A stretch of DNA of 61,201 nt from CAZBSE01 sp964578625 (GCA_964578625.1 CAZODQ010000010.1:1-61201), one strand, 5' to 3'; counted from the first letter of the stretch, positions 1 through 8,977 are shown. Made by a program: numbers and translations. Notes: generated from the sequence alone by a model not told the origin.

Positions 1-16
1 TAATTTTAGCAATCTT

Positions 17-298
17 TTAGAGGATATTGAAACTTTTCACTGGGCGAGCGAAGTCAGCAGTAAACTCATCTTTCAATTTTCCATACTCCTGGTTAAATTC
101 AGTTATCTCTTTAGTTTCCTGGGATTTTATTTTCTCCAGTCTTTCCCTCTCCATCCTTGCAGCTTCTTTTGCCTGCTCACGCACTTCTATCTTCTGATAC
201 TCTACCGAAGAAACATTATAGCCTACAACTGCAACCATAATCACTATTAATATTATTGAAAATATTATTTCCTTGTTCTTTGAAGTTATTGAACTCAT
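17..298 (-). CDS. Small membrane-anchored coiled-coil protein, unknown function
   Basis: I do not recognise this 93-residue protein. Residues about 10-28 form one hydrophobic membrane segment. The rest is highly charged and heptad-like (a run of Lys/Glu/Arg with QAKEAARMERERLEK), which suggests a helical coiled coil on one face of the membrane. It has no cleavable signal peptide or lipobox. It starts 34 bases after the stop of the sortase gene on the same strand, so the two are probably co-transcribed, and it may belong to the surface-protein region. The short charged-helix form is also seen in divisome or secretion accessory proteins, but nothing in the sequence supports a specific role. Confidence 0.6.
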   Translation of the reverse strand: MSSITSKNKEIIFSIILIVIMVAVVGYNVSSVEYQKIEVREQAKEAARMERERLEKIKSQETKEITEFNQEYGKLKDEFTADFARPVKSFNIL

Positions 299-332
299 AT
301 ATTATCCTATCTTATTGATATCTTTTTTATCT

Positions 333-1034
333 TTAGAACTCCAGCCCTAATGGATATATACTTATTAACTCCGATATTAGAATAATCCTTTCAGCTGCAG
401 AATACTCAGGGTAACAAGAAGTAAGGAGCAGTTCTCTTTTTTCTGTACCCTCCAGGATATATACATCCCTCGGATCTACAATTTCCAGATCGGTCATAAT
501 ATAAGTGAATATCTGGCCTTTAATAGTCTCAAGATATATGAGGTCACCTTCGACCAGATCATCTATCTTATTGAAAGGTGCCCCATAAGTCGTTCTGTGA
601 CCTGAAATAGTACACCTCCCGACATCTCCGGGAAGTGGGGTCTCAATGATGTGACCTGGTCCTTCTTTTAAGGTCTGCCTATCTGAACCCTCATTTACAA
701 TCCACTCAAGATCAATTTTTGGAATTATTATCTTCAATGGTAAGAAATCTTCAGCAGTTAAATTATCATAGTTTATAATCTCTTTCTTATTTTTATCACT
801 CAAACTTTCAGGTTCATCTAAAATTATGTTACTTTCTTCGCCATCTTTTCCAATTACTTCTTCTGAGGTAACTTCCTCTTCTAAAGAAGTTCCCTTTTGC
901 TCTTCCCATCTCGATAAGATACCTATTTCTTTTGCTCCTGATATGATATTTGTAATATTGGAGTAAAGTAAAAATAAGACACCGGTACCTATAAAAACAA
1001 ATGTAACTATTTTTATTATTTTTGTTGCTTTCAA
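333..1034 (-). CDS. Sortase (class D/E-like transpeptidase)
   Basis: Sortases cut the LPXTG-type signal of secreted proteins and join them to the cell wall from the outer face of the membrane. This 233-residue protein has an N-terminal membrane segment (about 7-27), an acidic linker, and a C-terminal catalytic domain. The catalytic His is H146 in SGHRTTYGAPF, the nucleophile is C207 in LLTSCYPEY, and the assisting Arg is R216. The GHRTTYGAPF context resembles class D/E enzymes of anaerobic Gram-positives and Actinobacteria. The start is TTG. A second, fused sortase lies at 8978-10282, so this may be the housekeeping enzyme, but the division of labour is inference. Confidence 0.9.
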   Translation of the reverse strand: MKATKIIKIVTFVFIGTGVLFLLYSNITNIISGAKEIGILSRWEEQKGTSLEEEVTSEEVIGKDGEESNIILDEPESLSDKNKKEIINYDNLTAEDFLPLKIIIPKIDLEWIVNEGSDRQTLKEGPGHIIETPLPGDVGRCTISGHRTTYGAPFNKIDDLVEGDLIYLETIKGQIFTYIMTDLEIVDPRDVYILEGTEKRELLLTSCYPEYSAAERIILISELISIYPLGLEF

Positions 1035-1462
1035 TGTTGAAACTTTTCTTTTTTTAACTTAAATACTAATTATAAAAAATATCCAATACCCTGCTTAAGG
1101 CATCTATAGTATGCTGTGTCGTATCAATCCGAATCCTATTATCATCAGCCTAGTATCTGATCGTCCCCTGGACTCTCTTAAGGTGTTAGAGATAGTGCAT
1201 ACCCGCTCCATCGAACTGAATAATGTCAAGCATATTTTATAAATATATTATAAAGGTATAAGAAGTAAACAATTATTCTCTTATTCTAATTTCAAAGTTA
1301 TTTTATAATAATACAACGAAACTATAAGTATAAAAAGAATAGCATAAAATCTTGCAACCAGATTTATCAATGGTAATAAAGGCCAATTACTTTAATTTTA
1401 AAATATATAAAAAAATGATATTATTTTTAAAATTAAAATAAATTATATCTTAATGCTTTTAA
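1035..1462. other. Intergenic region with a GC-richer patch, possible decayed ORF
   Basis: The 428-base gap separates the divergently read sortase and the PTPS-related gene. Most of it is extremely AT-rich and probably holds the promoters. Bases about 1080-1235 are visibly richer in G+C and look like former coding sequence. A plus-strand ORF of 43 codons (1111-1242) is open, and the opposite strand has a frame ending near 1056 that reads sensibly but contains two stops. I cannot assign either frame to a family. No tRNA, terminator or known riboswitch was recognised. Confidence 0.35.
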
Positions 1463-3760
1463 ATGAATAAACCAAAAAAGTTCTTTAAAAATATATCTCA
1501 AAGAATCTCTAAAATTAAAAAATACTTCATTCCTCTTTTACTTTTTAGCACTCCTTATAACACCATCGCTGAACAAAAAATTTCCACTTTTACTAAAAGA
1601 AGGTTATACTTTACGCTTTCGCTCATAATAACCTTTTTAGTTATCTATGGGATGTTGTTTTATACCTTTGCACCTGATGTTATTTTTAGAGACACGACAA
1701 CTGCCGGGGGTGATACCGGGTCTCACAATTATCTTGCTAAATTTTTTTCAGAAGAACTCTTTCCCAATTTCAGGATGACCGGTTGGGATATGGGATGGTT
1801 TGCAGGAACGCCGATGTTTACTTTTTATTTTCCGCTACCGTTTTTTTTAATAGCACTTCTTTCAAAGATAATTGCTTTTAATATATCTTTTAAGCTGATA
1901 ACAGTACTTGGAAGCTTTATCTTGCCTGCAGCCGTATATTACTTTGGAAGGTCCTTTAAACTTAAGTACCCTTATCCCGAGCTTGCAGCAATTGGTGCCA
2001 TGGCTTTCCTTTACATGGATAGCTTCACAATATATGGCGGTAATTTTTTAGGTACTCTGGCTGGTGAATTCAGCTATTCCATAAGCTTTGGATTAGTATT
2101 TATTTTTCTTGGATTACTTTATAGAGGGATGAAAAAGGGCAGGTTTGATCTTCTTTTTGCATTGACCAGTATCTGCCTTGCATGTATAGTACTTACCCAT
2201 CTTATAACATTAATAGCACTCTTAATTATTGTCCCAAGTTTCCTTTTCCTGAACAGGAGCTGGAAAACCATAAGGTATATAATCTCGGTTTTTGTAGTTG
2301 GATTTTTTATATCAGCTTTCTGGTCTGTACCATTTGTCCTTCTTGTAAACTGGACACCCCCACTCTATTGGATAAATATCCATGATTTAGCGGAACTTTT
2401 TCCACAGGAGATAATTCCGGCACTCATTCTCGGCTCAATAGGATTGTTCTTCTCTGTATTAAAAAAGGACAAAAGAATGATTCCCGTAATCTGGACCATG
2501 TTCATATTTATATTTTTTATCTTTAGCTGGAGTGGCGGAAGACTATATAATGGAAGGTTTTTCCCTGTTATATTTATATTCATATACCTACTTGCAGCTT
2601 ATGGACTAAAAAATCTTTACTGGATAATCGTAACAGCAATTTCTTCTCTAAATATTAAAGGATTTAAACATGGTTTTTTTAAATTTATTGTCATTGCATT
2701 CGTACCGATAGTAGCTTTTACAGCAGCAGGATCGATAATAGCATCAAAGCCCACTGCACCAGGATGGGCTCATGCTAATTATACTGGCTTTGAGTCAAGA
2801 GATGATTGGGAGACCTACGATGCCCTTATGGAATATCTGGATTCTCTCCCATACGGCAGGGTTATGTATGATTATGATAAAAATATACTTACAAAATTTG
2901 GGACCACAAGAGCTTTAGAGCTTATACCTTTCTGGACAAAGCAGCCTACCATGGAGGGCCTTCTTGCAGAGAGTTCAATTACTTCACCATTTCATTATAT
3001 AAACAAAGGCGAATTTATAGTGAAGGATAGAACTTCCATTTCAGGCTGGAGCGTCCCCGGAAAAAGAAACTATGAAGCAGCAATGAAACACCTTATTTAC
3101 TATAATATTACATATATTATGGCAATTTCACCTGAAGTAATCGAAGACTTAAATAATGACAGCAGGGTCGAGTTCCTAAAAAAGATCGAACCTTTTTACT
3201 TCTATGAAATAAAAGGGCCACATAATTATGTAGAGATAATGGAAAATATGCCGTATAGATATAAAACGGAAGAATGGATATGGGATATGAGAGACTGGTA
3301 CTGGAATGCAGATAACGTCGATAACCCGGTCATCTATGATGACGGGAGCAATGAACTTGAGCAGTTTGAAGAGATTAAAAAGGAACAACTTAAAGATGTC
3401 TCAGATAATCCTTTGAATGTAAAAGGTGAAGTTACATCTGAGACTGTTGAAAGAGAAAAAATAGAATTTACCACAACGGCAATAGGGGTACCCCACATTA
3501 TAAAAGTGTCGTATTTTCCAAACTGGAAGGCAATAGGAGCCAAAGGGCCTTATCTTGTCTCACCCTCGCTTATGATGGTGATACCCACACAGAGCCATGT
3601 AACACTCTATTATGGAACGACTAATGCAAACATAATAGGAGTCTCGCTTTCTATTCTGGGGTGGGTGATTATCGGGTTTATTCTAGTATTAAATCTATTG
3701 TTCTATTTAAAATCGAAAAAAAGCACAAAAAAGCTTATTGGAAAAAATAGTAAGGACTAA
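1463..3760 (+). CDS. PTPS-related polytopic membrane protein (GT-C-like)
   Basis: This 765-residue protein has about a dozen membrane helices between residues 47 and 435, a large extracytoplasmic domain (about 435-715), and one last helix near 722-750. The first loop carries GGDTGSH (83-88 region) followed by a Trp/aromatic-rich stretch with WDMGWFAGTPMFTFYFP. This matches the family named 6-pyruvoyl-tetrahydropterin synthase-related membrane protein, which despite its name resembles GT-C glycosyltransferases or YfhO-type proteins using polyprenyl-linked sugars. The Asp in the first loop is a candidate catalytic residue. It converges on a GT2 polyprenyl-phosphate glycosyltransferase with stop codons overlapping by 4 bases. 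A joint role in surface glycosylation is plausible but inferred. No strong ribosome binding site precedes the ATG. Confidence 0.75.
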   Translation: MNKPKKFFKNISQRISKIKKYFIPLLLFSTPYNTIAEQKISTFTKRRLYFTLSLIITFLVIYGMLFYTFAPDVIFRDTTTAGGDTGSHNYLAKFFSEELFPNFRMTGWDMGWFAGTPMFTFYFPLPFFLIALLSKIIAFNISFKLITVLGSFILPAAVYYFGRSFKLKYPYPELAAIGAMAFLYMDSFTIYGGNFLGTLAGEFSYSISFGLVFIFLGLLYRGMKKGRFDLLFALTSICLACIVLTHLITLIALLIIVPSFLFLNRSWKTIRYIISVFVVGFFISAFWSVPFVLLVNWTPPLYWINIHDLAELFPQEIIPALILGSIGLFFSVLKKDKRMIPVIWTMFIFIFFIFSWSGGRLYNGRFFPVIFIFIYLLAAYGLKNLYWIIVTAISSLNIKGFKHGFFKFIVIAFVPIVAFTAAGSIIASKPTAPGWAHANYTGFESRDDWETYDALMEYLDSLPYGRVMYDYDKNILTKFGTTRALELIPFWTKQPTMEGLLAESSITSPFHYINKGEFIVKDRTSISGWSVPGKRNYEAAMKHLIYYNITYIMAISPEVIEDLNNDSRVEFLKKIEPFYFYEIKGPHNYVEIMENMPYRYKTEEWIWDMRDWYWNADNVDNPVIYDDGSNELEQFEEIKKEQLKDVSDNPLNVKGEVTSETVEREKIEFTTTAIGVPHIIKVSYFPNWKAIGAKGPYLVSPSLMMVIPTQSHVTLYYGTTNANIIGVSLSILGWVIIGFILVLNLLFYLKSKKSTKKLIGKNSKD

Positions 3761-4488
3761 ATATAAGACCTGGTAAAGTAACATCTTTTAAATACTGCTA
3801 TAGTATCTTTTAGTATAGGTAAAGAATCCATTAAGATGATTCTTCTCAATCTTAACTGGTCTATCCTGATGGGGCGTTCTATGATTTTATATTTATGGAT
3901 ATTCATAATGACCATCAGCTCTAAGTCAAGAGTATATCCACTAATGCTGGTTTTCTGAATACAATCTACCAATGGATGTTTTTTAAAAAGTTTAAACCCT
4001 GTTTGAGTATCAGTCACCGGCAGTCTGAATAATAATTTCAGGAGAAAATAATAACCGGCACTTATGATCTTTCTTTTCAGTGGTACTTTTACTACAGAGC
4101 CCTTAACAGTCTTGGAACCTATAACTGCATCTGCCCCGGATTGTTTGAGAAGGTCTAAAAAAGATACTAACTGATCAGGATGTATCTCCAAGTCTGCATC
4201 CATAAAAAGTACATAATCTCCCCCGGCAGCCAGTGCCCCTTTTTTTAAGGCAAATCCTTTTCCCTTATTGGGAGAGTGACTCACTACTTTTATATTATAT
4301 GCCGACTGATCTGCAATCTCCTTGACTACAGCATATGTATTATCTATGCTTCCATCATCTACGATTATAAGTTCAAAGTCTAAACTCTTAATATTTTTTA
4401 TAGTTTTAATGGTTTCTTTTATAGTTTCTACTATTGTCTTTTCTTCGTTGTAGGCAGGGATTATTACTGATAAAAGCTTCTTTTTCAT
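3757..4488 (-). CDS. Family 2 glycosyltransferase (polyprenyl-phosphate sugar synthase type)
   Basis: The 243-residue soluble GT-A enzyme begins with SVIIPAYNEEKTI, has the nucleotide-binding VDDGSIDNT (43-51) and the metal-binding DAD at 97-99. It lacks long C-terminal membrane helices. Sequence layout, including SKTVKGS and TDTQTGFKLF, resembles dolichyl/undecaprenyl-phosphate glucosyl- or mannosyltransferases (ALG5/DPM1-like), which load a sugar on a lipid carrier at the inner membrane face. The loaded lipid could feed a GT-C enzyme such as the convergent neighbour at 1463-3760. It starts 11 bases after the small lipoprotein gene at 4500-4640 and probably shares its promoter. Sugar specificity cannot be read from the sequence. 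Confidence 0.88.
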   Translation of the reverse strand: MKKKLLSVIIPAYNEEKTIVETIKETIKTIKNIKSLDFELIIVDDGSIDNTYAVVKEIADQSAYNIKVVSHSPNKGKGFALKKGALAAGGDYVLFMDADLEIHPDQLVSFLDLLKQSGADAVIGSKTVKGSVVKVPLKRKIISAGYYFLLKLLFRLPVTDTQTGFKLFKKHPLVDCIQKTSISGYTLDLELMVIMNIHKYKIIERPIRIDQLRLRRIILMDSLPILKDTIAVFKRCYFTRSYI

Positions 4489-4499
4489 GACTAAAAATA

Positions 4500-4640
4500 T
4501 TATATTAAATTAACTTTCGATATTGTTTCATTTTCAGCTACAGGTGTTTCTACTTTAGTAATTTTACAGCCGTTGGTTATAAGAGAGCATGCAAAAAATA
4601 CTGTCATGATAATTGATGCTAAAAATAATTTATTTTTCAA
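4500..4640 (-). CDS. Tiny lipoprotein with TTG start
   Basis: A 46-residue ORF starts with TTG nine bases after a good AGGAG site. It reads as a basic start (KNK), a hydrophobic stretch (LFLASIIMTVFFACSLIT), then NGC followed by a polar tail. This looks like a lipoprotein signal peptide with a lipobox ending at Cys25 and a mature chain of only about 22 residues. A promoter-like pair lies just upstream (4684-4710), and the GT2 gene follows after 11 bases. Very short lipoproteins of this kind are often secretion or surface accessory peptides, but no function can be assigned. The strong ribosome site and signal features argue that it is real. Confidence 0.6.
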   Translation of the reverse strand: MKNKLFLASIIMTVFFACSLITNGCKITKVETPVAENETISKVNLI

Positions 4641-4683
4641 TATTCTTCTCTCCTATTTATTTAGAATAAATTTAATAGCTGCG

Positions 4684-4710
4684 ATTATACACTATAATCC
4701 CAAGAGTCAA
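4684..4710 (-). promoter_or_regulatory. Sigma-70-like promoter for lipoprotein-GT2 operon
   Basis: On the minus strand TTGACT (4705-4710) and a perfect TATAAT (4684-4689) are separated by 15 bases, slightly short. It lies directly after the surface-protein-A terminator and about 45 bases before the TTG start of the small lipoprotein, so the lipoprotein-GT2 pair can be expressed independently. Confidence 0.5.
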
Positions 4711-4713
4711 AAT

Positions 4714-4750
4714 AAAATAGCCTGGATAAATAAATATCCAGGCTATTTTT
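4714..4750 (-). terminator. Intrinsic terminator of surface protein A gene
   Basis: Two 14-base arms (4714-4727 and 4736-4749) pair perfectly around an 8-base loop, with the GC core AGCCTGG/CCAGGCT. On the minus strand the stem is followed by a T-rich run (TTTTATTTT). It sits 35 bases after the stop of the LPFTG protein gene. Confidence 0.85.
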
Positions 4751-4784
4751 AGTACTATATGTGTCTAGTAACAGAACGTTTATA

Positions 4785-7700
4785 TTACTTCTTTCTAAAC
4801 TTCTTCCTTATAGAAGATATAAACATTGCTGCTCCACCCAGTATCATTGTTATACCGGATATTGGAATAGCAGGATTCATCCCTGTAAACGGAAGTTCCT
4901 GTATACCCAATACGGTAAGTGCTCCGCCACCTCCACCAGGCGTTGCTCCACCAGGCGGTGTTTTTGTATTCGTACTATCAAAGGTATAATTCATACTATT
5001 TGAACTCACTACTATTCCGGTAATGTCATCCATCTTATCATAGCCTGAAGGAACAGTGGTTTCTACAATCTTATATGTATCCATTGTTAAATTGATCCAT
5101 TTTACTGTTCCATTTCCGGTTATAAGCTTTTCTGATCCTACCGAGTCACCATTTGAAGCGTATAGTGTAAATCCTGCTGTATCTGTAGAATCAAGTCCGC
5201 TCTTGTTTAAGGTTATAGAACCATAAGATGGTGGGATTCTTGGGTCATATACTTTCACCTCAGGATTTTTATTGTCACTGTTTATAACTACAGAATCGAT
5301 TCCCACAGTAAGATAACCAGCAGGTGCAAGAAGTTCTACAAGCAGATACTCTCCATAAGGTAGATTATACCATGTATAACAGTTGCCATCAGGGTCTTCA
5401 CCTATTACTATATCTCCTCCGATTTGTTTATAACCAGGCATTGTGCTTTGAGCAGCTGCTACATCCAAACCTGCACCGGCAACTACAGCTTGACCTGTTA
5501 TCTTACACCACAGCTGGAAAGTTGAACCCTCTAGTGGCAATCCGGTACCAGCATCAAACTTGCAAACGGTGATAGAACCATATTCAGGAGTGTTGGTTAC
5601 CTCTACGGGAACCTCAATACCTATGTCACCTTCAATTTTTGTTACTCCCCATNNNNNNNNNNNNNNNNNNNNNNNNNNNNNNNNNNNNNNNNNNNNNNNN
5701 NNNNNNNNNNNNNNNNNNNNNNNNNNNNNNNNNNNNNNNNNNNNNNNNNNNNTAAGATTTGCAGTATCGTCTACTTCCAGACCTATCTTCTTTACTGTGA
5801 GGGAACCTTTCTTTGGAGTGTTTACTACCTCTACGGGAACCTCAATACCTATGTCACCTTCAATTTTTGTTACTCCCCATACCGGGTTTGTGACATTGTA
5901 TGTATAGACATTAGTGATTCCTGTAAAGTCTTCAATTATGTAGTAGTTACCATATGGCAGGTTAGACCATTTATAAACCTCGTTATTTGAGAATACATTG
6001 GTTCCGTATGAGGTATCGCCTGCTGATTCGCCTGCAACACCATCATCATCCCTGAAGAGGGTAAGATTTGCAGTATCGTCTACTTCCAGACCTATCTTCT
6101 TTACTGTGAGGGAACCCTCTGGACACTGTCTGTTAACAATATAGATTGTTGGTTCACAAGCTAAAGTTATGGGACCACTATTTGACCAAAGTGTATAACC
6201 TGGTTCATCTACTTCCACAGCTTTATATGTTCTTCCTTTTATGAGGTTGCTAAACACAGCGTCAGTACCTTCCCAGAAACTCTTAGTTCCATCAACCGGC
6301 TGCCAATCATCTGGTTCCGGACCTACCCACATAAACAGATTCACCGAGAAATGATGGTCATCACCAGTCTGAGTTCCATCTGCTTTTTTTACATCTTTAT
6401 CAATTCTTATAGAACCTAATTTCTGTTTATTGAAAACAGTAATATCCACATTTTCTCCATCTAAATACTTGGGACCATCATTATACCAATAGGTATAATT
6501 GGAATCACTTTCTTCTTTAATTTTGTATTGTTTTCCCTGCTCAAGATCATTAAATACAGCAGGATTTCCTTCCCAGAATTCTGTCCAACCACTGCCTACT
6601 TGATCCCAATCCCAAGAATGAGGACCTGTTTTCACATACAGCTTTACCCAAAAATGATAGTCATCATCAGTTGGTTGACCATATTTGGTTTTTACATCTT
6701 TGATAACAGTTACTTTTCCCAAACTTTGTACATGAACATCTACACTTGCGCAATCGCTATCAGTTGCTTGAGAATCTTTCCCAGTAACTGTCGCGGTATT
6801 GTCTACTGTATAATCCCCAACTGAGGAATAAGGACCAATCTGCCTATCATAGCTGAATGTTTGGCTATTGGGATCTCCTACCCATGCCTCTCCAAGGTAA
6901 CCTTGAAGCGAGTCGGAAACTTCTGCATAGGCATCTCTTGTAACTGTCCCGCCTGATATCGAGAACCCTATTGTATAATGAAACTCATGAAAACCATCAG
7001 GATGATTAGCCAGACCTACAAGTGCAGTATTGCGATAAGCTGTTGCCCCGGGAACCGGAGTGAATGAGACACTATAAGGAACATCGGTAGTTCCTCCTGT
7101 TGAGATCGTAAAGGGCCCGCTTATGGTTTCAGTTTTCAATTCAGTCCAGGGACCACTGCCAATCTTATACTCAATCATATCCTTAACATAGGTTATAGAT
7201 GCAGTCTTATCTTCACCGGGTTCTCCGGAATCATTCTGGATATGTATATTCCCGCTTGCAATAGCACTTGTTTCATGATAAGTCGGTGTTACTACTACAG
7301 TATAATGAGCAGTATCAGTCTGGCCAGGTTCAAGATTGAAAATATCCGGATCAACAGACTTGTCAATACTCCACGTTATATAACCTTCACTGCTTCCGGT
7401 TGCTGTCTTGGATATAGTAAGTGATGTTTTTGGACCACTAATAGGAGTATTCGGGACATTTATAGTTGTATCATTGTTAATATAACCCTCAAACTTTTTG
7501 CCTGTATTGAGTTCATATCCTGTAGGAGTATTCAATTCAGTAACCCTATAAGTTCCATCCCACAGACCGTACCATTTTGCATCACCTGAAGAATCAGTTG
7601 TTTGTGTGCCCCACCAATCAACCCAACTCCCAAAGAAGTCCATCTCTAGCTTAAACTGGACTCCGAGAAGATTTGGCTCGCTACCATTCTGGGAACCATT

Positions 7701-8544
7701 GCCATTCGTGTCACCGAATTTATGCACAGTTATCCTATTACCGGAATCAGTAAAGGTGGTGTTGGCAACAGTATTACCACTACCATCAATGGCCTCAACC
7801 AGATAAGTTCCCTCAATTCCGTCAAGTATATAGTTATAAGTGAATCCCCCACCTGCATCTGATAAAACAACATCAGAACCAGGAGCAAAGCTGCCATTAC
7901 CTAAAACAATAGAACTATCAGGCCTTACTACAACTATAGTATATGCTGTGTCGGGCATGAAACCAGCCCCGGTAATAACTACTGTCTCTTCAGGACTATA
8001 ATCACTTTTATCAGTGGAAAGAGTAGGATCAATTATAATGTTTATTTCCTCCTCAATTACTTCTTCTCCCTCTCCACTTCCTTCGTNNNNNNNNNNNNNN
8101 NNNNNNNNNNNNNNNNNNNNNNNNNNNNNNNNNNNNNNNNNNNNNNNNNNNNNNNNNNNNNNNNNNNNNNNNNNNNNNNNNNNNNNCACCAGTCTCGTCT
8201 CCGATTTCCTCACCGGTCTCATCACCAGTTTCGTCACCAGTCTCGTCTCCGATTTCCTCACCGGTCTCATCACCAGTTTCGTCACCAGTTTCGTCTCCGA
8301 TTTCCTCACCGGTCTCATCACCAGTTTCGTCACCAGTTTCGTCTCCGATTTCCTCACCGGTCTCATCACCAGTTTCGTTTACTGTCTCATCACCGGTCTC
8401 ACCTACCTGTTCACCAGCTGGAGGCGGAGTATCGCCAGTTTCATCACCAAAGATTAAGCTAGTAGGTAGCATCCATAGAAGAATAGTAAATAAAGCTATA
8501 AATGCTGCTACTTTAAATTTCAACCTGTTTTTACTGTAATTCAT
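4785..8544 (-). CDS. Giant LPFTG-anchored Cna-B/SpaA-type surface protein (A), interrupted by two assembly gaps
   Basis: The start is the ATG at 8544. A signal peptide (about residues 1-33) is followed by an acidic Gly-Asp-Glu-Thr repeat (48-base unit). After the first gap the chain continues through an Ig-like domain (TDKSDYSPEETVVITGAGF), a SdrD-B-like domain with DTNGNGSQNG, a large beta domain, and several prealbumin-like Cna-B repeats including a duplicated 103-residue unit. It ends with a sorting signal: LPFTGM, a hydrophobic helix, and IRKKFRKK. Reading frames left and right of the gap at 8087-8186 differ only because the 100 Ns are a placeholder; the downstream ORF read from 8369 is the wrong frame through the repeat. 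It should be wall-anchored and stalk- or pilin-like. It has its own promoter, leader RNA and terminator. Upstream on the same strand is the sortase-rhodanese gene. Confidence 0.85.
5599..6116 (-). repeat. Duplicated 309-bp Cna-B module
   Basis: Two nearly identical modules lie in tandem. Stretches such as 5599-5652 and 5827-5880 are identical base for base, as are those ending at about 5808 and 6116. On the right-hand boundary the offset is 309 bases (103 codons). Across the gap it appears as 228 bases because 100 Ns stand in for about 181. The intact module encodes GSLTVKKIG, an FRDDDG loop, NLPYGNYYIIEDF and PVEVVNTP, typical of a prealbumin-like domain. Confidence 0.9.
5653..5752. other. 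Assembly gap (100 N) inside a Cna-B repeat
   Basis: Exactly 100 Ns, a standard unknown-length placeholder. Comparison with the intact downstream module predicts 181 missing bases, or 181 plus a multiple of 309 if more modules were collapsed. 100 and 181 have the same remainder modulo 3, so the frame happens to stay open. Confidence 0.95.
8087..8186. other. Assembly gap (100 N) inside the acidic repeat
   Basis: Exactly 100 Ns at the edge of a 48-base tandem repeat. The true length is unknown. The reading frame does not continue across it as written, which splits surface protein A into two apparent ORFs. Confidence 0.95.
8187..8378 (-). repeat. 48-bp tandem repeat coding GDET/GEEI
   Basis: About four copies of a 48-base unit (phases starting at 8193, 8241, 8289 and 8337) differ by only a few bases. 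In the protein frame each unit reads GDETGDETGDETGEEI. The array runs into the assembly gap, so the true copy number is unknown. The near identity suggests recent expansion by slippage or recombination. Confidence 0.9.
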
Positions 8545-8708
8545 TTTTTATACTCACCTCGTTCTTTAAATAAATTTTTATTTTTTTAATTTTTATCTTA
8601 ATCCCCTCCTTTTTTTTAAATTAACTATATTAAACTGACCTTCACAGCCAGTTGACTTGTCTCAACAACTCATTAAATGTTTTTAAAATAATTACCCCAT
8701 AAAATAAC

Positions 8709-8793
8709 AAAAACCGACAATTTAGTCGGTTTCGCTACTAGCTCCGCTTTCTTCTAGCGCCCAAATTTAAAGAAAGTTTCTCAGCTTCTAAAT
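8709..8793 (-). promoter_or_regulatory. Structured leader RNA copy A with intrinsic terminator
   Basis: The 81 bases from 8793 to 8713 align without gaps to copy B (12320-12240) at 64 identical positions. Pairings shared by both copies are an outer stem AUUUAG/CUAAAU, an inner AGCU/AGCU, and a hairpin CGCU/AGCG with a 7-base loop (CGCU/AGUG in copy B, a compatible change). It ends with UAGCGAAACCGA and a terminator hairpin ACCGAC/GUCGGU plus U run. The 3' arm of the outer stem overlaps the terminator, so the two structures compete, as in a transcription-attenuating riboswitch or protein-bound leader. I do not recognise the family. It lies between promoter A and the ATG of surface protein A; the remaining gap (8545-8708) holds two short, mutually exclusive hairpins and the ribosome site GAGGTGAG. 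Confidence 0.7.
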
Positions 8794-8883
8794 TTTTAAT
8801 CTTAAAACTATTCTATTTAATAAGTGTCTTTATCAAACCTTTCTAAACCATTTGTAACACTGTTATTATAGAATTGTGCTAAG

Positions 8884-8913
8884 ATTATAATATATTTGTT
8901 ATATATATGTCAA
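8884..8913 (-). promoter_or_regulatory. Consensus sigma-70-like promoter for surface protein A
   Basis: Perfect TTGACA (8908-8913) and perfect TATAAT (8884-8889) are 18 bases apart on the minus strand. Predicted transcription starts near 8877, about 84 bases before the conserved leader element, giving a 5' leader of over 300 bases. Confidence 0.8.
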
Positions 8914-8977
8914 ATAATCCAAAAAAATAAATTAATAGGCATCTATGGCTCCTTTAAACCGCAACTGCCAAAATTTC

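Noticed and set aside
1090..1200. tRNA-like sequence with GATTCGGATT
   Set aside because: No acceptor stem, no proper T-loop and no anticodon stem could be drawn.
3757..3760. Overlapping convergent stops of the PTPS-related and GT2 genes as a sign of a regulatory link
   Set aside because: Four-base convergent overlaps are common in compact genomes.
4785..8369. ORF starting at 8369 with an Arg/Lys-rich MRPVRKSETK repeat
   Set aside because: It is an out-of-frame reading of the 48-base repeat, in register with the downstream domains only because the 100-N gap has an arbitrary length. The real start is 8544, in the frame with signal peptide and GDET repeats.
8187..8378. CRISPR-like array
   Set aside because: Units are contiguous without spacers and code for a protein repeat within an ORF.
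8709..8793. Leader as a cyclic-di-GMP-I (GEMM) riboswitch
   Set aside because: GGACGC in copy B and TAGCG...ACCGA echo that family, but the GGCAAACC segment and paired GCAAAGCC of the consensus are not found. Left unassigned.
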